Part shown: one piece after another, positions 52,633 to 63,917 of the stretch
Layout: every line of letters begins with the position of its first letter
How positions within the stretch are numbered: the first letter of the stretch is position 1
Assembly: GCA_030737835.1 (NCBI GenBank)
Contig: JAUJYN010000024.1
Span: 136,740-200,739 of the forward strand
Reading direction: 5' to 3'
DNA length: 64,000 bases
DNA from: Acorus gramineus
Taxonomy: Eukaryota; Streptophyta; Magnoliopsida; Acorales; Acoraceae
The notes under the pieces: generated by a model
Told to the model about the DNA's origin: nothing
Databases searched by the model: none
Seen by the model: the letters and a program-made list of their open reading frames with translations, nothing else
Program-made: the position numbers and the translations under genes

Positions 52633-54305
52633 TTTGATTTGGTTGACGATGATCTGCAAATACAAAACCTAAATGATCGGCAGTTGTAAATCTCCCCAAT
52701 ATGCGGTTAGAATATTAATCAATTGTGACGCCATAGTCGGATCAGATCTGTAACCGTCTAATGATCCCCAAAAAACATAAAGGGTATTATGGACAATGTG
52801 TGTATGCCATGTCATGGGGCCTGGTTTGAGGCCTGTGAATTTGGGGCTTGGGAATCATTATTGTATTTAAGATATATGGATATCTTATATTTCTTAGAGT
52901 GCATTTTGATATATATAATTTTGTATGATTAAGTGTGGACAACTCACAAATGATTTTTACATAATTCTATCAATAAGTTTGGACATATATTAGTTCTGTG
53001 ATATATTTTTCTTTAAAAACCTTCCACACTGATAATTTTTTCTAAAAACCATTTTATTTATCTAAAATGATATCATGAGAAAGTTCTGTTTTCACATAAT
53101 CAACTATATAAAAAAGTATAAATATAGGTAAACTATAAAACAACAAATAAACATAATAAAATCAAAATAAAAGAAAAAAAAATCAGTTTAAGATATAAAT
53201 ATAAACAATACATATTAACATCACTAAAATATAAAACAATAATAAATAAATGAAATGAAATAAAATTATACGAGATATCAAACAACAGTCAATTATGATG
53301 TGATGAAATATTGGGGATATGCTTGAACATAATTTGCTAAAATGGATTCGCATTCTTAAAAACATCTAAAATGAGATGAGTTAAAAAAAAAAATCAACAA
53401 CCTTCAAAATAAACCCTAGTCTTAAATAAATAAATAATCATTTGAAAACCCCAGAACCAAACAATCCCCCACCCGGGGATTGAGGGAGAGAGATGGCACT
53501 CTACAGAACCCAAAAGAAAATAGATACAAATAAAAATAAAACTCGAAAGTTCTAAAATACCCCGAAAAAGACAAACAAAAAAAAAAAAACATAAAAAAAC
53601 AATCCTTAACCCAAACAAAACCTTCAACCTTAAAATAACACAAAAAAAAAGGACATTTGAAAACCTCAACCCCGTACGGCATGAAACATAAAGTAAGAAT
53701 AATGAAGAATATATGAGAATAACTGAAAAAAGTTATTTGTTTTGATAGAATAAACTCCGATAGTTATGTTTGAATAAACTAGAATAAGGGCTCATAATTA
53801 TTCTAAGGAAATTGTGGAATTGCTTATCAAGGCTTATCTATGCCAATGGATAAAAATGCCATTCTCTGTCATTTTAAAAAATTTATCTCACTTAACAGAC
53901 TCACACAGATTCCAAAAACTGTCACATCTATCAAATCAATCATATATCTCTCACACTATTCCCAGAGGGTATAATTGTCATTTAAAAAATCATAAACTCT
54001 TATTCATCCATTATCAGCCATTTATCATCACATCACTTTATCCAAGGTGAACTAAATAATAAAAAAGTTATTTTTACGTTTTTCAATGAGAATAACAAAA
54101 AAGATAACCAAACAAAAAATTGCTTATTCAGCCTAGATTATTATTTATCCCAGTATAGTTATCAGGAGCGAATAACATAATGTCACATCCCATACGGAGG
54201 CAAAACCATAAAATTTTTTAAAAAAAAACTAACCACAACCGTTATTGAAACTTACAACGTTGAGGTCGGTGTTGAGCATCTCGCCGAGGAAGCCGGCGTA
54301 TGTAT

Positions 54306-54308
<3 letters not shown>

Positions 54309-54347
<39 letters not shown>
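54309..54347 (+). repeat. (GA)n microsatellite
   Basis: About 19 perfect GA units. Confidence 0.97.
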
Positions 54348-54349
<2 letters not shown>

Positions 54350-55361
54350 GAAGAGTTGATGAGGATGTAGTGAAGGAATGGAAAGGTATTTGTAGGGTTC
54401 GTAAGAGTGGGGTAATGTTTATGGGAAATGTGAAATAAAATACAATAATATTCACAATTTTTTTTAAAAAAATATTCATAAATTTTTGTATCTTAGAATT
54501 GAATTTGTTCGTTTGGTTTCATGTAATTTCATTTCTTAAGGATTTCATTTTACGTGGAAAAACTTTTTTCGAAAAAGAAAATCCATTTTCAGTGTTTGGT
54601 TGTACTGAAATCATTTTACGGAAAACAATATCTCGTTTGTTTTCTTGTAAAATATTAATATAAAATTATTTTCTAGTGTTTGGTTCTATAAATTCAAAAA
54701 ATATTATTTTTCATATGCATGCATTAATATAAAATTATGAATATAAAAAATATAATAACAACAAATAGATCGAAATTATCAATAAATACAATTACAAAAA
54801 TTATTCTTGCATTCCATTGTTTCAGAATAACAATACCTACACTATTTAACCTTATTAGTCATAAAAAAAGTACTATTTAACATGATTATTTTTCAAAATA
54901 TGTAAGTTTCATAAAATTACAAAAAGTTGACTAAATAAACTTATCACCTGGTAAATTAAAATTCAACGTGTCCTTTGTTCCATTTATTTATATTAAAAAA
55001 ACATTAAAGTTAAATAACATTTTAAAAAGTTCACAGAATAATCATATCACCTAAAATTTTTCCTACATAATAGATAGTCTATCCCTTTTTAAAAAAAATC
55101 AAACATATGACCAATTCAAAATTCACAATTAACCTTATCTAATCAAATCTGATCAATTTTTTACCCATCAATTTCACCATGGCCTTTTTTGTTAATACTA
55201 TTTTGATTTAGATTATATACATTTAATTGTTTGGGATAAATTCAAATATCTTTCTTTTAAATTATCTTATCAAAATTTATTATTTGGAATAACCTTATCA
55301 TTTGAAATAATGTCATACACATCTGATTGTCCATCTTCATCTGATTATATATCCCATTTTG

Positions 55362-55363
<2 letters not shown>

Positions 55364-55419
<56 letters not shown>
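55364..55419 (+). repeat. (TA)n microsatellite
   Basis: About 28 perfect AT/TA units. Confidence 0.97.
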
Positions 55420-55421
<2 letters not shown>

Positions 55422-55947
55422 TCTTTATCTTATCAAATCTTTCCAATTGATATGAACAAAAAAAATTCAACGTGGCATTTATTGGATCTTATTTTGGATT
55501 ATTTAGATTCATTAAAATCCCTATGACCCTTAAAAATTCTATTTTAGTAAATTTTAAATCATATAATCTATTATGTATTTTGTTCAATAAGATATCATGT
55601 CTAACATAGCATTAATAAAATATACAAATCAGATGTTCAAAACATTTTGGATTAAAAACAATTATATGCATCAAACATTTTTAAAATGAGCTTTTTTGTT
55701 CAGAATTCTTTTTTTTAAATTAAGACATGAATTCACAAACATAAACTTAACATATGAAAAAATAAATAGAAAGAGAGGAATGATGTACCTTTTCTTTTTT
55801 GATGCACTAACAAAAATGAAAACAAAATGAGACAGATAAAAAATGGAGGAGAAGGAGAGTTAGGTTTTTAAGGATTTCTAGATGCAAGGAAAACGACGTA
55901 TGTACCCTTCACTCTGTATCACAAAATTAGGATTTTAAGGTAGTTAG

Positions 55948-56259
55948 TGTTGTAAACTAGGTAGAATACATACACACAAGTATACATAAACAAAGCACAC
56001 ACAAGCATATAGAAGAGAAGTAGAAAAAGATTCTTATTCACTATTTGTTGGTTGATGGAATACAAGAGAAACCCCTCTATTTATAGGGTGCATAGAAGAA
56101 TCCCAAAGGTGGGGAGTTACAAGTCTATAGAGGTGAGGGGGAGATAGTGGGGCAATAATGGGAGTGTTATGGAATAGAAGAGTGGGGGAGGTTATGGAGT
56201 TGAAGAGTGGGGGAGGTTATGGGTTAGAGAAATAGTGGTTATCTACCATATTCACAACA
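55948..56259 (-). mobile_element. Copia LTR copy, inverted, with part of the adjoining interior
   Basis: On the minus strand this runs TGTTGTGAATATGG to TTTACAACA, matching the LTRs of the element at 57753 over about 312 bp, with a gap in the CCATAACC-rich part. Beyond it (56260-56450) the minus strand continues with the polypurine tract AAGGGGGAG and the GTACTCTTTTTCCTTCG 3' untranslated motif. The match then ends. No second LTR is seen, so it is a fragment of a related, older element. Confidence 0.82.
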
Positions 56260-57752
56260 CTCCCCCTTGGATGACCACCACGCTAAGAAAATTGCCTCAT
56301 TAAAACCTTGCTTGGAAAACCCAATGGGAAAAAACCAAAGCGAAGGAAAAAGAGTACAATGTAACTTAATCGTATAATAGTGTAAGCGTTTAACACTGCC
56401 TCATTAAAACCTTGCCAATGTAAACTGTATAATCTCACATGAATCTATACAAACTTGAACTCTGACATAAACATGTTGGTTGAATGTCTACCTGAAAGAA
56501 TGATCATCCTTACATTTTTTTCCATTTGATTTTGAGATTAAATATTCGCGTGGAATCAATTTTCAAAGCAATTTTTTTCATAAAATCTACTTCCAACCAG
56601 GGTTTTAAAACAAAATATTCTCCGAGTGCTGGTTCGGCAAAGGGTTAAGGCTTTGAAGATAAGTTGCCCTAATTTTAATGGATAAAATCCATCAATTTTG
56701 TTCATATTTACATTTGTCAAAATTATGATAAAAAGTGAGGATAAATACTATTTCAGCTTTTAGATGGAACATAATATCCTCATTTTTATTTTAAAATTGG
56801 AACAATTGTCTATAGTTTATCCTAATTATTTTTAATACTAAACGGGAATAAGTTGTTCTTCCACTCACTTTAACTAGTGACGGAGCCACCGTGGGTGTGT
56901 GTGTGTGTGGGGGGGGGGGGGGGGATTGCTCCCCTCTATTTTTTTTTCTAGAATTTTTTGAAAAATGTTAGACTCAGTCATTTTTATCAACCAAATTCAG
57001 ACCACACATGTTATATATTTTTTTAAATTGCAAACATCATCTAATAAAGTATATGATTTAATAAAAAGTGTATATCGTTTCATTTCAAGTTTAATTAATC
57101 TATTTTTAACAAGTGTAAGAAAAAAATTTAACGAGATATATACATCGTCTATCGAGATATATGCTTCACTAATTTTTAAATGATATATATAAGACTGTAT
57201 TTTGAACTATAAAAAAAAAAATTGAATATAACAATGCGCAATCTGCTACACTTAGTTTTATTCTCAGTCTAAAATACAGACATATATACCTCGTTATAGA
57301 TTTAATGAAACATATACTTTGTTAGATGATATATATACCTCATTAAATTTTTCTTACATTTACTAAAAGTGGGTTCATTCAATTTGAAATGAAACAATAT
57401 GCATTTTATATCAAAGTATATACCTCATTAGATAATGTTTATTATTTAAAAAAAAATAAAAACATGTAAAATCTGAGTTTTTGTTGATAAATGTGATCGT
57501 GTATCTTTTTTCTTTTTTAATATTAAAGCCCACAGCCCATAAGACCCACCACTCAAACAACAACAACAACAACAACAGTTCCTTACCACATAATCGACCT
57601 CACCATAAATCCAAATATGACCTTAATACCAATCAATGGCAACTGACAAGAGACTCAAAACGTGTACTGTCTAAAGTAGAGCGAGAAGAACTATAGAAAC
57701 AATTATACAATTGCAAACAGAGAAGATCTAGTAACAACAACAATAATAATAA
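56260..57752. other. Repeat-derived DNA between the two Copia copies
   Basis: After the Copia fragment, 56690-56880 matches 33695-33910. The stretch 57000-57470 carries TATATACCTC / GTATATGCTT words in both senses, as in the 31-34 kb array. A G run lies at 56909-56924 and a (CAA)n tract at 57558-57583. No gene is supported. Confidence 0.5.
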
Positions 57753-58089
57753 TGTTGTGAATATGATGGTGGATAACCACCACTTCTCTAACCCATAACC
57801 TCCCCCACTCTTCTACTCCATAACCCCCTCATTCTTCTCCATAACCTCCCCCACTCTTCTATTCCATAACACTCCCATTATTGCCCCACTATCTCCCCCT
57901 CACCTCTATAGACTTGTAACACCCCACCTTTGGGATTCCTCTATGCACCCTATAAATAGAGGGGCTTTCTCTTGTATTTTATCAACCAACAAATAGTGAA
58001 TAAGAAATCTCTCTCTACTTCTCTTCTCTATATACTTGTGTGCTTTGTTTATATACTCTTATATATCATATTCTATTTGGTTTACAACA
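57753..58089 (+). repeat. 5' LTR of the Copia element
   Basis: TG...CA ends. A TATAAATAG TATA box lies at about 57951, with a transcribed R region beginning soon after. It pairs with 63228-63562. Confidence 0.92.
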
Positions 58090-58679
58090 CGTTATCAGCA
58101 CGATCGAGCTCTCATCCATTTCAAATGCTCAAAGGGTTTGTATTCTACAATTTGATTTTGGTAGGTGGTGTAAGAAGACTACACAGGTGAATGATATCTT
58201 GGCTATGGATCCTAACATCTAGATTGATTTCATCATATAGGCTACATGTTTATTCATGGCCAATATTTTCTGTTAGTTGGTCAATGGTATTTGAGATCAT
58301 CTCATATATGCATGCTAACCAGAAAATATGTAATGCTTATAAGAATTGACAGCTTGATTATTTTTCATTATTTTCTCATTTAGAGAAATGAATCGATCTC
58401 TCATTATTAAAATTGTTATCTCAAGCACTATGTTATGTATTTAAATAAATACCTGAATTTTAAGCTTTCACATATTGTTATGAAGATGCACTTTGTCACA
58501 TATACATTTTAATTAAGTACTCTTAAGCTTTTTTTAATTAAGTATTTTGTCACATCTATGTATAGAACCAGAAGTTCTCACAAATATCAATTAATTTGAT
58601 ATTTATATTTGATTTGAAATTCATTTTAATGTTACAATGTCATGTGTCCCTATAGTATCATACAAAAATTGTAATTACA

Positions 58680-59410
58680 TGGATCCCTGAAGGACCATGT
58701 AGAAGTTATGAATAATGTGTTCCAATAAGACCATGCAAATTTTATTCTATCCCTGAAGGACTACAAAAATTATTACATGGATCCTTGAAGAATCATGTAA
58801 AAGATATGATTAAAAATGTCCCTGAAGGACTATGACTATATTGCATCCATGAAGGATCATACAAATTTTATTTTATTTTATCCCTGAAGGATTGTACAAA
58901 AATTATGATTATATGAATCTTTGAAGGATCATGTAAAATTTTATTTTGTTCTATCCCTGAAGGACTATACAAAAACCATGATTGTTCGTGTCCCTGTAGG
59001 ACCAAACAAAAGTTATATGATATATTTTTCGGGTCCTTGAAGGACCAAATAATAAATAAAAAAAAGATCCATGTATCCCAGCAGGAACATGTAAAATTTT
59101 ATTTTGTTCTATCCCTGAAGGACTATACAAAAATCATGATTGTTCGTGTCCCTGTAGGACCAAACAAAAGTTATATGATATATTTTTCAGGTCCTTGAAG
59201 GACCAAATAATAAAAACAAAAAGATCCATGTATCCCAGCAGGAACATGTAAAATTTTATTTTGTTCTATCCCTGAAGGACTATACAAAAATCATGATTGT
59301 TCGTGTCCCTGTAGGACCAAACAAAAATTATATGATATATTTTTCGGGTCCTTGAAGGACCAAATAATAAATAAAAAAAAAAGATCCATGTATCCCAGCA
59401 GGAACATGTA
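58680..59410 (+). repeat. CCTGAAGGA minisatellite in the Copia leader
   Basis: The word TCCCTGAAGGAC or a near variant repeats about every 40-45 bp from 58685 on. From 58933 to 59407 three higher-order units of 158, 157 and 160 bp follow one another almost unchanged, each beginning GTAAAATTTTATTTTGTTC. No open frame is kept. It lies where gag would be expected. Confidence 0.88.
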
Positions 59411-60254
59411 AATTATGATTAGATTTCACCATCATCATCATAATGAAGAGGATTTAAAGATTAATACCTCATTGACAAAGGTCCACCGGCCATTATGCCT
59501 CAAATATGCTCCAGTTGTAGCAATATTGAGAGCATTAATTTTATATATTCTCGTTGTCGAACAATGATTTTTTTTACAATATCATGTAACTCAACTCAAT
59601 GGCATAGCATCATTACCCGAAGTAAATGTATTTTATTTTATGTTCGCCATGGAAGTTGTGGTCATGAATGATGAGATCATGATTTATATAGTTGAGAAAG
59701 CACAACAATCATAGAGTTTGTAAAATATCTCAAATCACTAGAAGTGATTTGGTATTAAACAAAAGTATAATTGAAGGGAAAAGGGTTGCAGAACAAACCC
59801 CTAACACAAAAAAAAATGATTGTTATGTATTTGGTGCTTTAAAAATATGGTCACGTACTTGATGTACGATCAGACTTTTATAATTTTTATAATTATAATT
59901 TTTCTTTGTTATCTAAAATCCATTTTTCTTACTTTCATATTTATCTTATTTTTTTAGTTTAACATTAATTAATGCAAATGATAATATTATTTTTGGTACC
60001 AAGGCTCCAGAAGGGCAGATATCATGTTATCAAGAGATACAAAATTTTGTATCAACGATGCATTGTATTCATGTAGATCCAGAAGAAGTCTACTGAAGAT
60101 ACCTATCTCAACATATGCCATTTTAAAATTATGGAGTATCTATGCATTAATAATGTCTCATGCCAGAAGCATACATTAGAAAAGCTTTATGCTCTCTCCT
60201 AAAGGTTATTATAAATATCCATATTTACTCATATAAACTAGAAGTTTTATGATC

Positions 60255-62954
60255 TGTTCCTGAAGAACAACGAGAATTATCGTGGAATACATCCACTCTG
60301 TCTTATCTAAACTCACGTATCGCTCAACGTGAAAATCAAATTCCTAATGCACGCCAGATGCGTGATAGACCTATAGGTTCAAAAACAAAAATTCAGCTCC
60401 CCAGAAGTGGAGATCAAATGTAAAATCATGCTCTAATAATGCTCCAGAAGAAGTTATACATAATGTTCCAGAAGAGATTATGAACAATAGATCCACTTTC
60501 TCTAAAACTCTAGAAGAGTATAATGTCCATGAAGATAAACGAGTTCCAGAAGTGACTACACAAACTCTTGAAGAGGAAAAGGTACCTAATAATATTAAGA
60601 TCTCTATATTTTATATGCATATAAGAGAAATGTGGAATCGCAAATAAATGATCATCGATGACATATTTATCATACAAAGTAGATTCTCCTTCTATTATAA
60701 GATATCTTGAACCATTGACATGGGATGTTTTTACCGCTCGATTTGCGGATTGTCATTTTGATGAGACAATATTCCCATCGTTAGGGGGAGAAAATCCGTC
60801 GCCAGAAGAACGACGTGAACTTACATGGCAAACTCCATCTTTGTCTCATCTTGATCCTCGCACTAATCAATGTGAAACTGAAGTGCAAAGAATCACCCAT
60901 CTTCAAAGAATTGCGCATCAATTGCCAGATGCATTCAATGATGCAGCAAAAGTGATGAAATCACATATTCCAGCTGCTAATACTCCAGCTCGAATTAATG
61001 TTCCAATAGGAAAAACTGTTAATATGCCGGCTAATGAATCAACAAAAACACGCCTGAAGCGTGGAAGACCTATAGGCTCAAAAGATTCAGCTCCCCGAAG
61101 GAGAAAAACAATGAAGAATAATTCTCTAGAAGAGTATGAAACACTTGAAAGACCCACAATAATAACTCCTACAGAGGAAGAAGTCCCTGAAGAGACTGAC
61201 GTCCCTGAAGTGACGCCCGTGCATGAAGAACAAGTACATGGAAATGAAGAAATTTCCATAAATTATGCAAATTCATAAATATTGTGGGATCAGAAGCAAG
61301 TGCTTGTTGATGATATATTCTCATTTGCAGTAGCTACATAAATCATTTCAGATAATGATTTAAAACCACGTTCAGTGGATGAATGCAGACGAAAAAATTG
61401 TTGGCCACAATGGAAAGCTGCTATTCAAACAGAATTGGATTCACTTGCAAAACACCAAGTATTTGGACCAGTAGTCCTAACCCCTGAAGGTGTTAAACCA
61501 GTAGGATGTAAATGGGTGTTTGCGAGAAAACGAAATGAAAGAAACGAGATTGTTAGATACAAAGCTCGTCTTGTGGCACAGGGTTTCCTGCAGAGACCTG
61601 GGATAGATTTTGAAGAGACATATTCTCCTGTGATGGACACAATCACATTTCGGTATTTAATTAGTCTTGTAGTCTCAGAAGGACTTGACATGCAGCTAAT
61701 GGATGTGGTTACTGCATATTTATATGGAAAATTAGATACCGACATTTATATGAAAGTTCCTGAAGGACTAAAATTGCCTGAAGCAAAACCACGAAACATG
61801 TACTCAATCAAGCTAAGACGATCCTTGTATGGGTTAAAGCAATCTGGACGAATGTGGTATAACCGTCTTAGTGAGTACTTAATAAAAGAAGGATATGTCA
61901 ATGATCCAATATGCCCCTGTGTATTTATTAAGAAAACGGAACTCGGATTTACCATTATTGCAGTATATGTTGATGATATTAATCTAATTGGGACTCCTGA
62001 AGAGCTCGAAAAGGCTTCCGAATATCTGAAAAAGGAGTTTGAAATGAAAGATCTTGAAAAAATAAGATATTGTCTCGGCTTGCAAATTGAGCAAAGTTCA
62101 AATGGGATACTTGTTCATCAAACAACATATGTTGAAAAAATTCTGAAGCATTTTAATATGGACAAATGTCATCCATTAAGTACTCCAATGGTAGTAAGGT
62201 TACTTGACCCAAAGACGGACCCTTTCTTCCAAAAGAAGATACTGAAAATCTTCTTGGTCCTGAAGTACCATATCTTAGTGCAATTGGTGCCTTATTATAT
62301 TTGGCTCAATGCACTAGACCTGACATTGCATTTTCAGTTAATTTATTGGCCAGATTTAGCTCTGCACCAACTCGAAGGCATTGGAATGGTGTGAAGCACA
62401 TTTTTCGTTATCTTCGTGGAACGTCAGACATGGGTCTATTCTATGCAAAGGATTCCAATAATGGTGCACAACTAAAGGGTTATGCAGATTCAGGATATCT
62501 TTCAGATCCTCACAAGGCCCGCTCACAAACAGGCTATGTATTCACTTGCGGTGGCACAGCAATCTCTTGGCGATCTACGAAACAGACTTTGGTTGCCACG
62601 TCTTCTAACCACTCTGAGATTCTTGCACTCCATGAAGCAAGCCGGGAATGCGTGTGGATAAGGTCTTTGGTTCATCATATTCGTACTGCATGCGGACTAT
62701 CTCTCATTACAGATGTTCCAACAACTATATATGAAGACAATGCAGCATGCATTGCTCAAATCAAAGGGGGATATATCAAGGGAGATAGAACGAAGGATAT
62801 TTCTCCAAAATTCTTTTACACTCATGAGCTCCAGCAGAGACATGAAATTGATGTTCAACAAATTCAGTCAAATGACAATCTTGCAGATTTGTTTACTAAA
62901 GCTTTGTCGACATCAACATTCAAGAAGCTGGTGTATGAAATCAGGATGCGATGA
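60255..62954 (+). pseudogene. Broken Copia pol: integrase end, reverse transcriptase and RNase H
   Basis: The integrase C-terminal part is open at 60658-61278 (GRPIGSKDSAPRRRK near its end). A more diverged copy of the same region lies just before it (60255-60600). The reverse transcriptase (61375 to about 62235) is in the same frame as the integrase part, but TAA codons at 61276 and 61339 interrupt. It shows KPVGCKWVFARK, GKLDTDIYMKVPEG, SLYGLKQSGRMWY and the active-site YVDD. A one-base loss near 62225-62236 shifts the frame into the RNase H part (to the stop at 62952), with SGYLSDPHKARSQTGYVF, TIYEDNAACIAQ and NLADLFTKAL. In Copia, pol gives the integrase, reverse transcriptase and RNase H needed for replication. 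This copy cannot make an intact polyprotein. Confidence 0.92.
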
Positions 62955-63026
62955 GCTTGTGACCAAAATTCTTGAAATATTGTATTTATGAGGTGGAGTA
63001 ATTTTTTTATGACATTTTGCGAACTG

Positions 63027-63195
63027 TACTCTTTTTCCTTCGCCTAGGTTTTGTCCCATTGGGTTTTCCTGGCAAGGTTTTAATGAGGCAGTGTCAAACG
63101 CATACACTATTATACGATTAAGTTACATTGTACTCTTTTTCCTTCGCTTTGGTTTTTTCCCATTGGGTTTTCCAAGCAAGGTTTTAATGAGGCAA
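63027..63195 (+). repeat. Duplicated 3' untranslated motif of the Copia element
   Basis: A ~65-bp block from GTACTCTTTTTCCTTCG to AAGGTTTTAATGAGGCA occurs at 63027-63091 and again at 63131-63195, between the pol stop and the polypurine tract. The same block is next to the inverted LTR at 55948. Confidence 0.85.
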
Positions 63196-63227
63196 TTTTC
63201 TTAGCGTGGTGGTCATCCAAGGGGGAG

Positions 63228-63562
63228 TGTTGTGAATATGGTGGATAACCACCACTTCTCTAACCCATAACCTCCCCCACTCTTCTACTCCATAACCCCC
63301 TCATTCTTCTCCATAACCTCCCCCACTCTTCTATTCCATAACACTCCCATTATTGCCCCACTATCTCCCCCTCACCTCTATAGACTTGTAACTCCCCACC
63401 TTTGGGATTCCTCTATGCACCCTATAAATAGAGGGGCTTTCTCTTGTATTCTATCAACCAACAAATATTGAATAAGAAATCTCTCTCTACTTCTCTTCTC
63501 TATATACTTGTGTGCTTTGTTTATATACTCTTATATATTTATATTCTATTTAGTTTACAACA
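63228..63562 (+). repeat. 3' LTR of the Copia element
   Basis: 335 bp with TG...CA ends, preceded directly by the polypurine tract AAGGGGGAG. Near-identical to 57753-58089 apart from a 3-bp ATG indel and a few single changes. Confidence 0.92.

Positions 63563-63604
<42 letters not shown>
63563..63604 (+). repeat. (AAT)n microsatellite that received the Copia insertion
   Basis: About 13 AAT units follow the 3' LTR, and AACAACAACAATAATAATAA precedes the 5' LTR, so the element split one microsatellite. Confidence 0.9.
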
Positions 63605-63639
63605 CTAGTAGAAGTCCTCATTCAACTCATCAAAATATT

Positions 63640-63917
63640 GTCACGACTGCTTTGGAGTAGTGGTTGGACACCCGGGGGTGGAGAACAAGCCAAGTGATAG
63701 GTTTGCGTCTAATGGGCCGTGGGTCTATGTTGTGTGTGTGAGCTCAGAGTCCAGGAGTGCTCTCGCTCACATAGTGGTTGCTCATTTGTAATTTTCCTAC
63801 GGGATTTGTTATTTGTAACACTGGTGATTATCTCCGAGTCCGTTGTGATGATAACAACTTATGTTTTGTTGGTTTCAACAGTCTTGTAACCAAAAAAAAA
63901 TAAATAAAAAATAAAAA
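63640..63917 (+). mobile_element. tRNA-derived SINE with 15-bp target duplication
   Basis: A 278-bp body with an A-rich 3' tail (AAAAAAAAATAAATAAAAAA) is flanked by perfect 15-bp repeats ACTCATCAAAATATT (63625-63639 and 63918-63932). Near the 5' end, TGGAGTAGTGGTTGG resembles the pol III A box, and GGTTTGCGTCT about 35 bp on resembles the B box. This order, tail and flank are those of a plant SINE. Confidence 0.85.

Larger units (their letters stand above)
43520..52863. mobile_element. Complete 9.3 kb Mutator-like element with FAR1-type transposase and Ulp1-like protease
   Basis: Inverted ends start CAGTGGTGATACCTAAACCCC at the left and, complemented, CAATAATGATTCCCAAGCCCC at the right. They remain related for about 58 bp, through CCCCATGA. 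A perfect 10-bp direct repeat TATTTAAGAT abuts both ends (43510-43519 and 52864-52873), the MULE target duplication size. Inside are two convergent genes, the protease on plus (43863-48650) and the transposase on minus (49564-51860), plus three noncoding tandem arrays. MULEs carrying Ulp1-like (C48) genes are known, for example Kaonashi in Arabidopsis and CUMULE in melon. Here the transposase keeps its DDE and SWIM residues but has one frameshift near the C terminus, so the copy may be only partly active. Confidence 0.93.
52874..55947. other. Intergenic, AT-rich, microsatellites only
   Basis: Contains a (GA)n run at 54309-54347 and a (TA)n run at 55364-55419. Long A runs are at about 53380 and 53580. 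The stretch 53710-54180 has GTTATTTG and GAATAAC words at its sides and may be a decayed MITE. No gene is recognised. Confidence 0.45.
57753..63562 (+). mobile_element. Copia-type LTR retrotransposon, defective, with young LTRs
   Basis: The 5' LTR (57753-58089, 337 bp) and 3' LTR (63228-63562, 335 bp) both run TGTTGTGAATATG to TTTACAACA. They differ by about five substitutions and two small indels. The 5-bp repeat AATAA flanks both sides (57748-57752 and 63563-63567), set in an AAT microsatellite. A polypurine tract AAGGGGGAG precedes the 3' LTR. After the 5' LTR comes CGTTATCAGCACGA, the likely primer-binding region. The interior lacks recognisable gag, protease and the start of integrase. 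It holds a minisatellite (58680-59410) and a broken pol (60255-62954). The RT-RNase H at the end and IN before RT set the Copia order. Confidence 0.93.

Noticed and set aside
53394..53682. Phe/Leu-rich frames on the minus strand
   Set aside because: They come from poly-A rich DNA read in reverse, with no start context or domain.
53710..54180. Possible MITE with GTTATTTG / GAATAAC sides
   Set aside because: The ends do not align convincingly and no target duplication is seen.
57481..57696. Open frame with an Asn run just before the Copia element
   Set aside because: The Asn run comes from a (CAA)n microsatellite, and no homology or splice context supports an exon.
58680..59410. CRISPR-like appearance of regular repeats and spacers
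   Set aside because: The repeats and intervening sequence are both conserved as a higher-order tandem unit inside a retrotransposon; this is a minisatellite in plant DNA.
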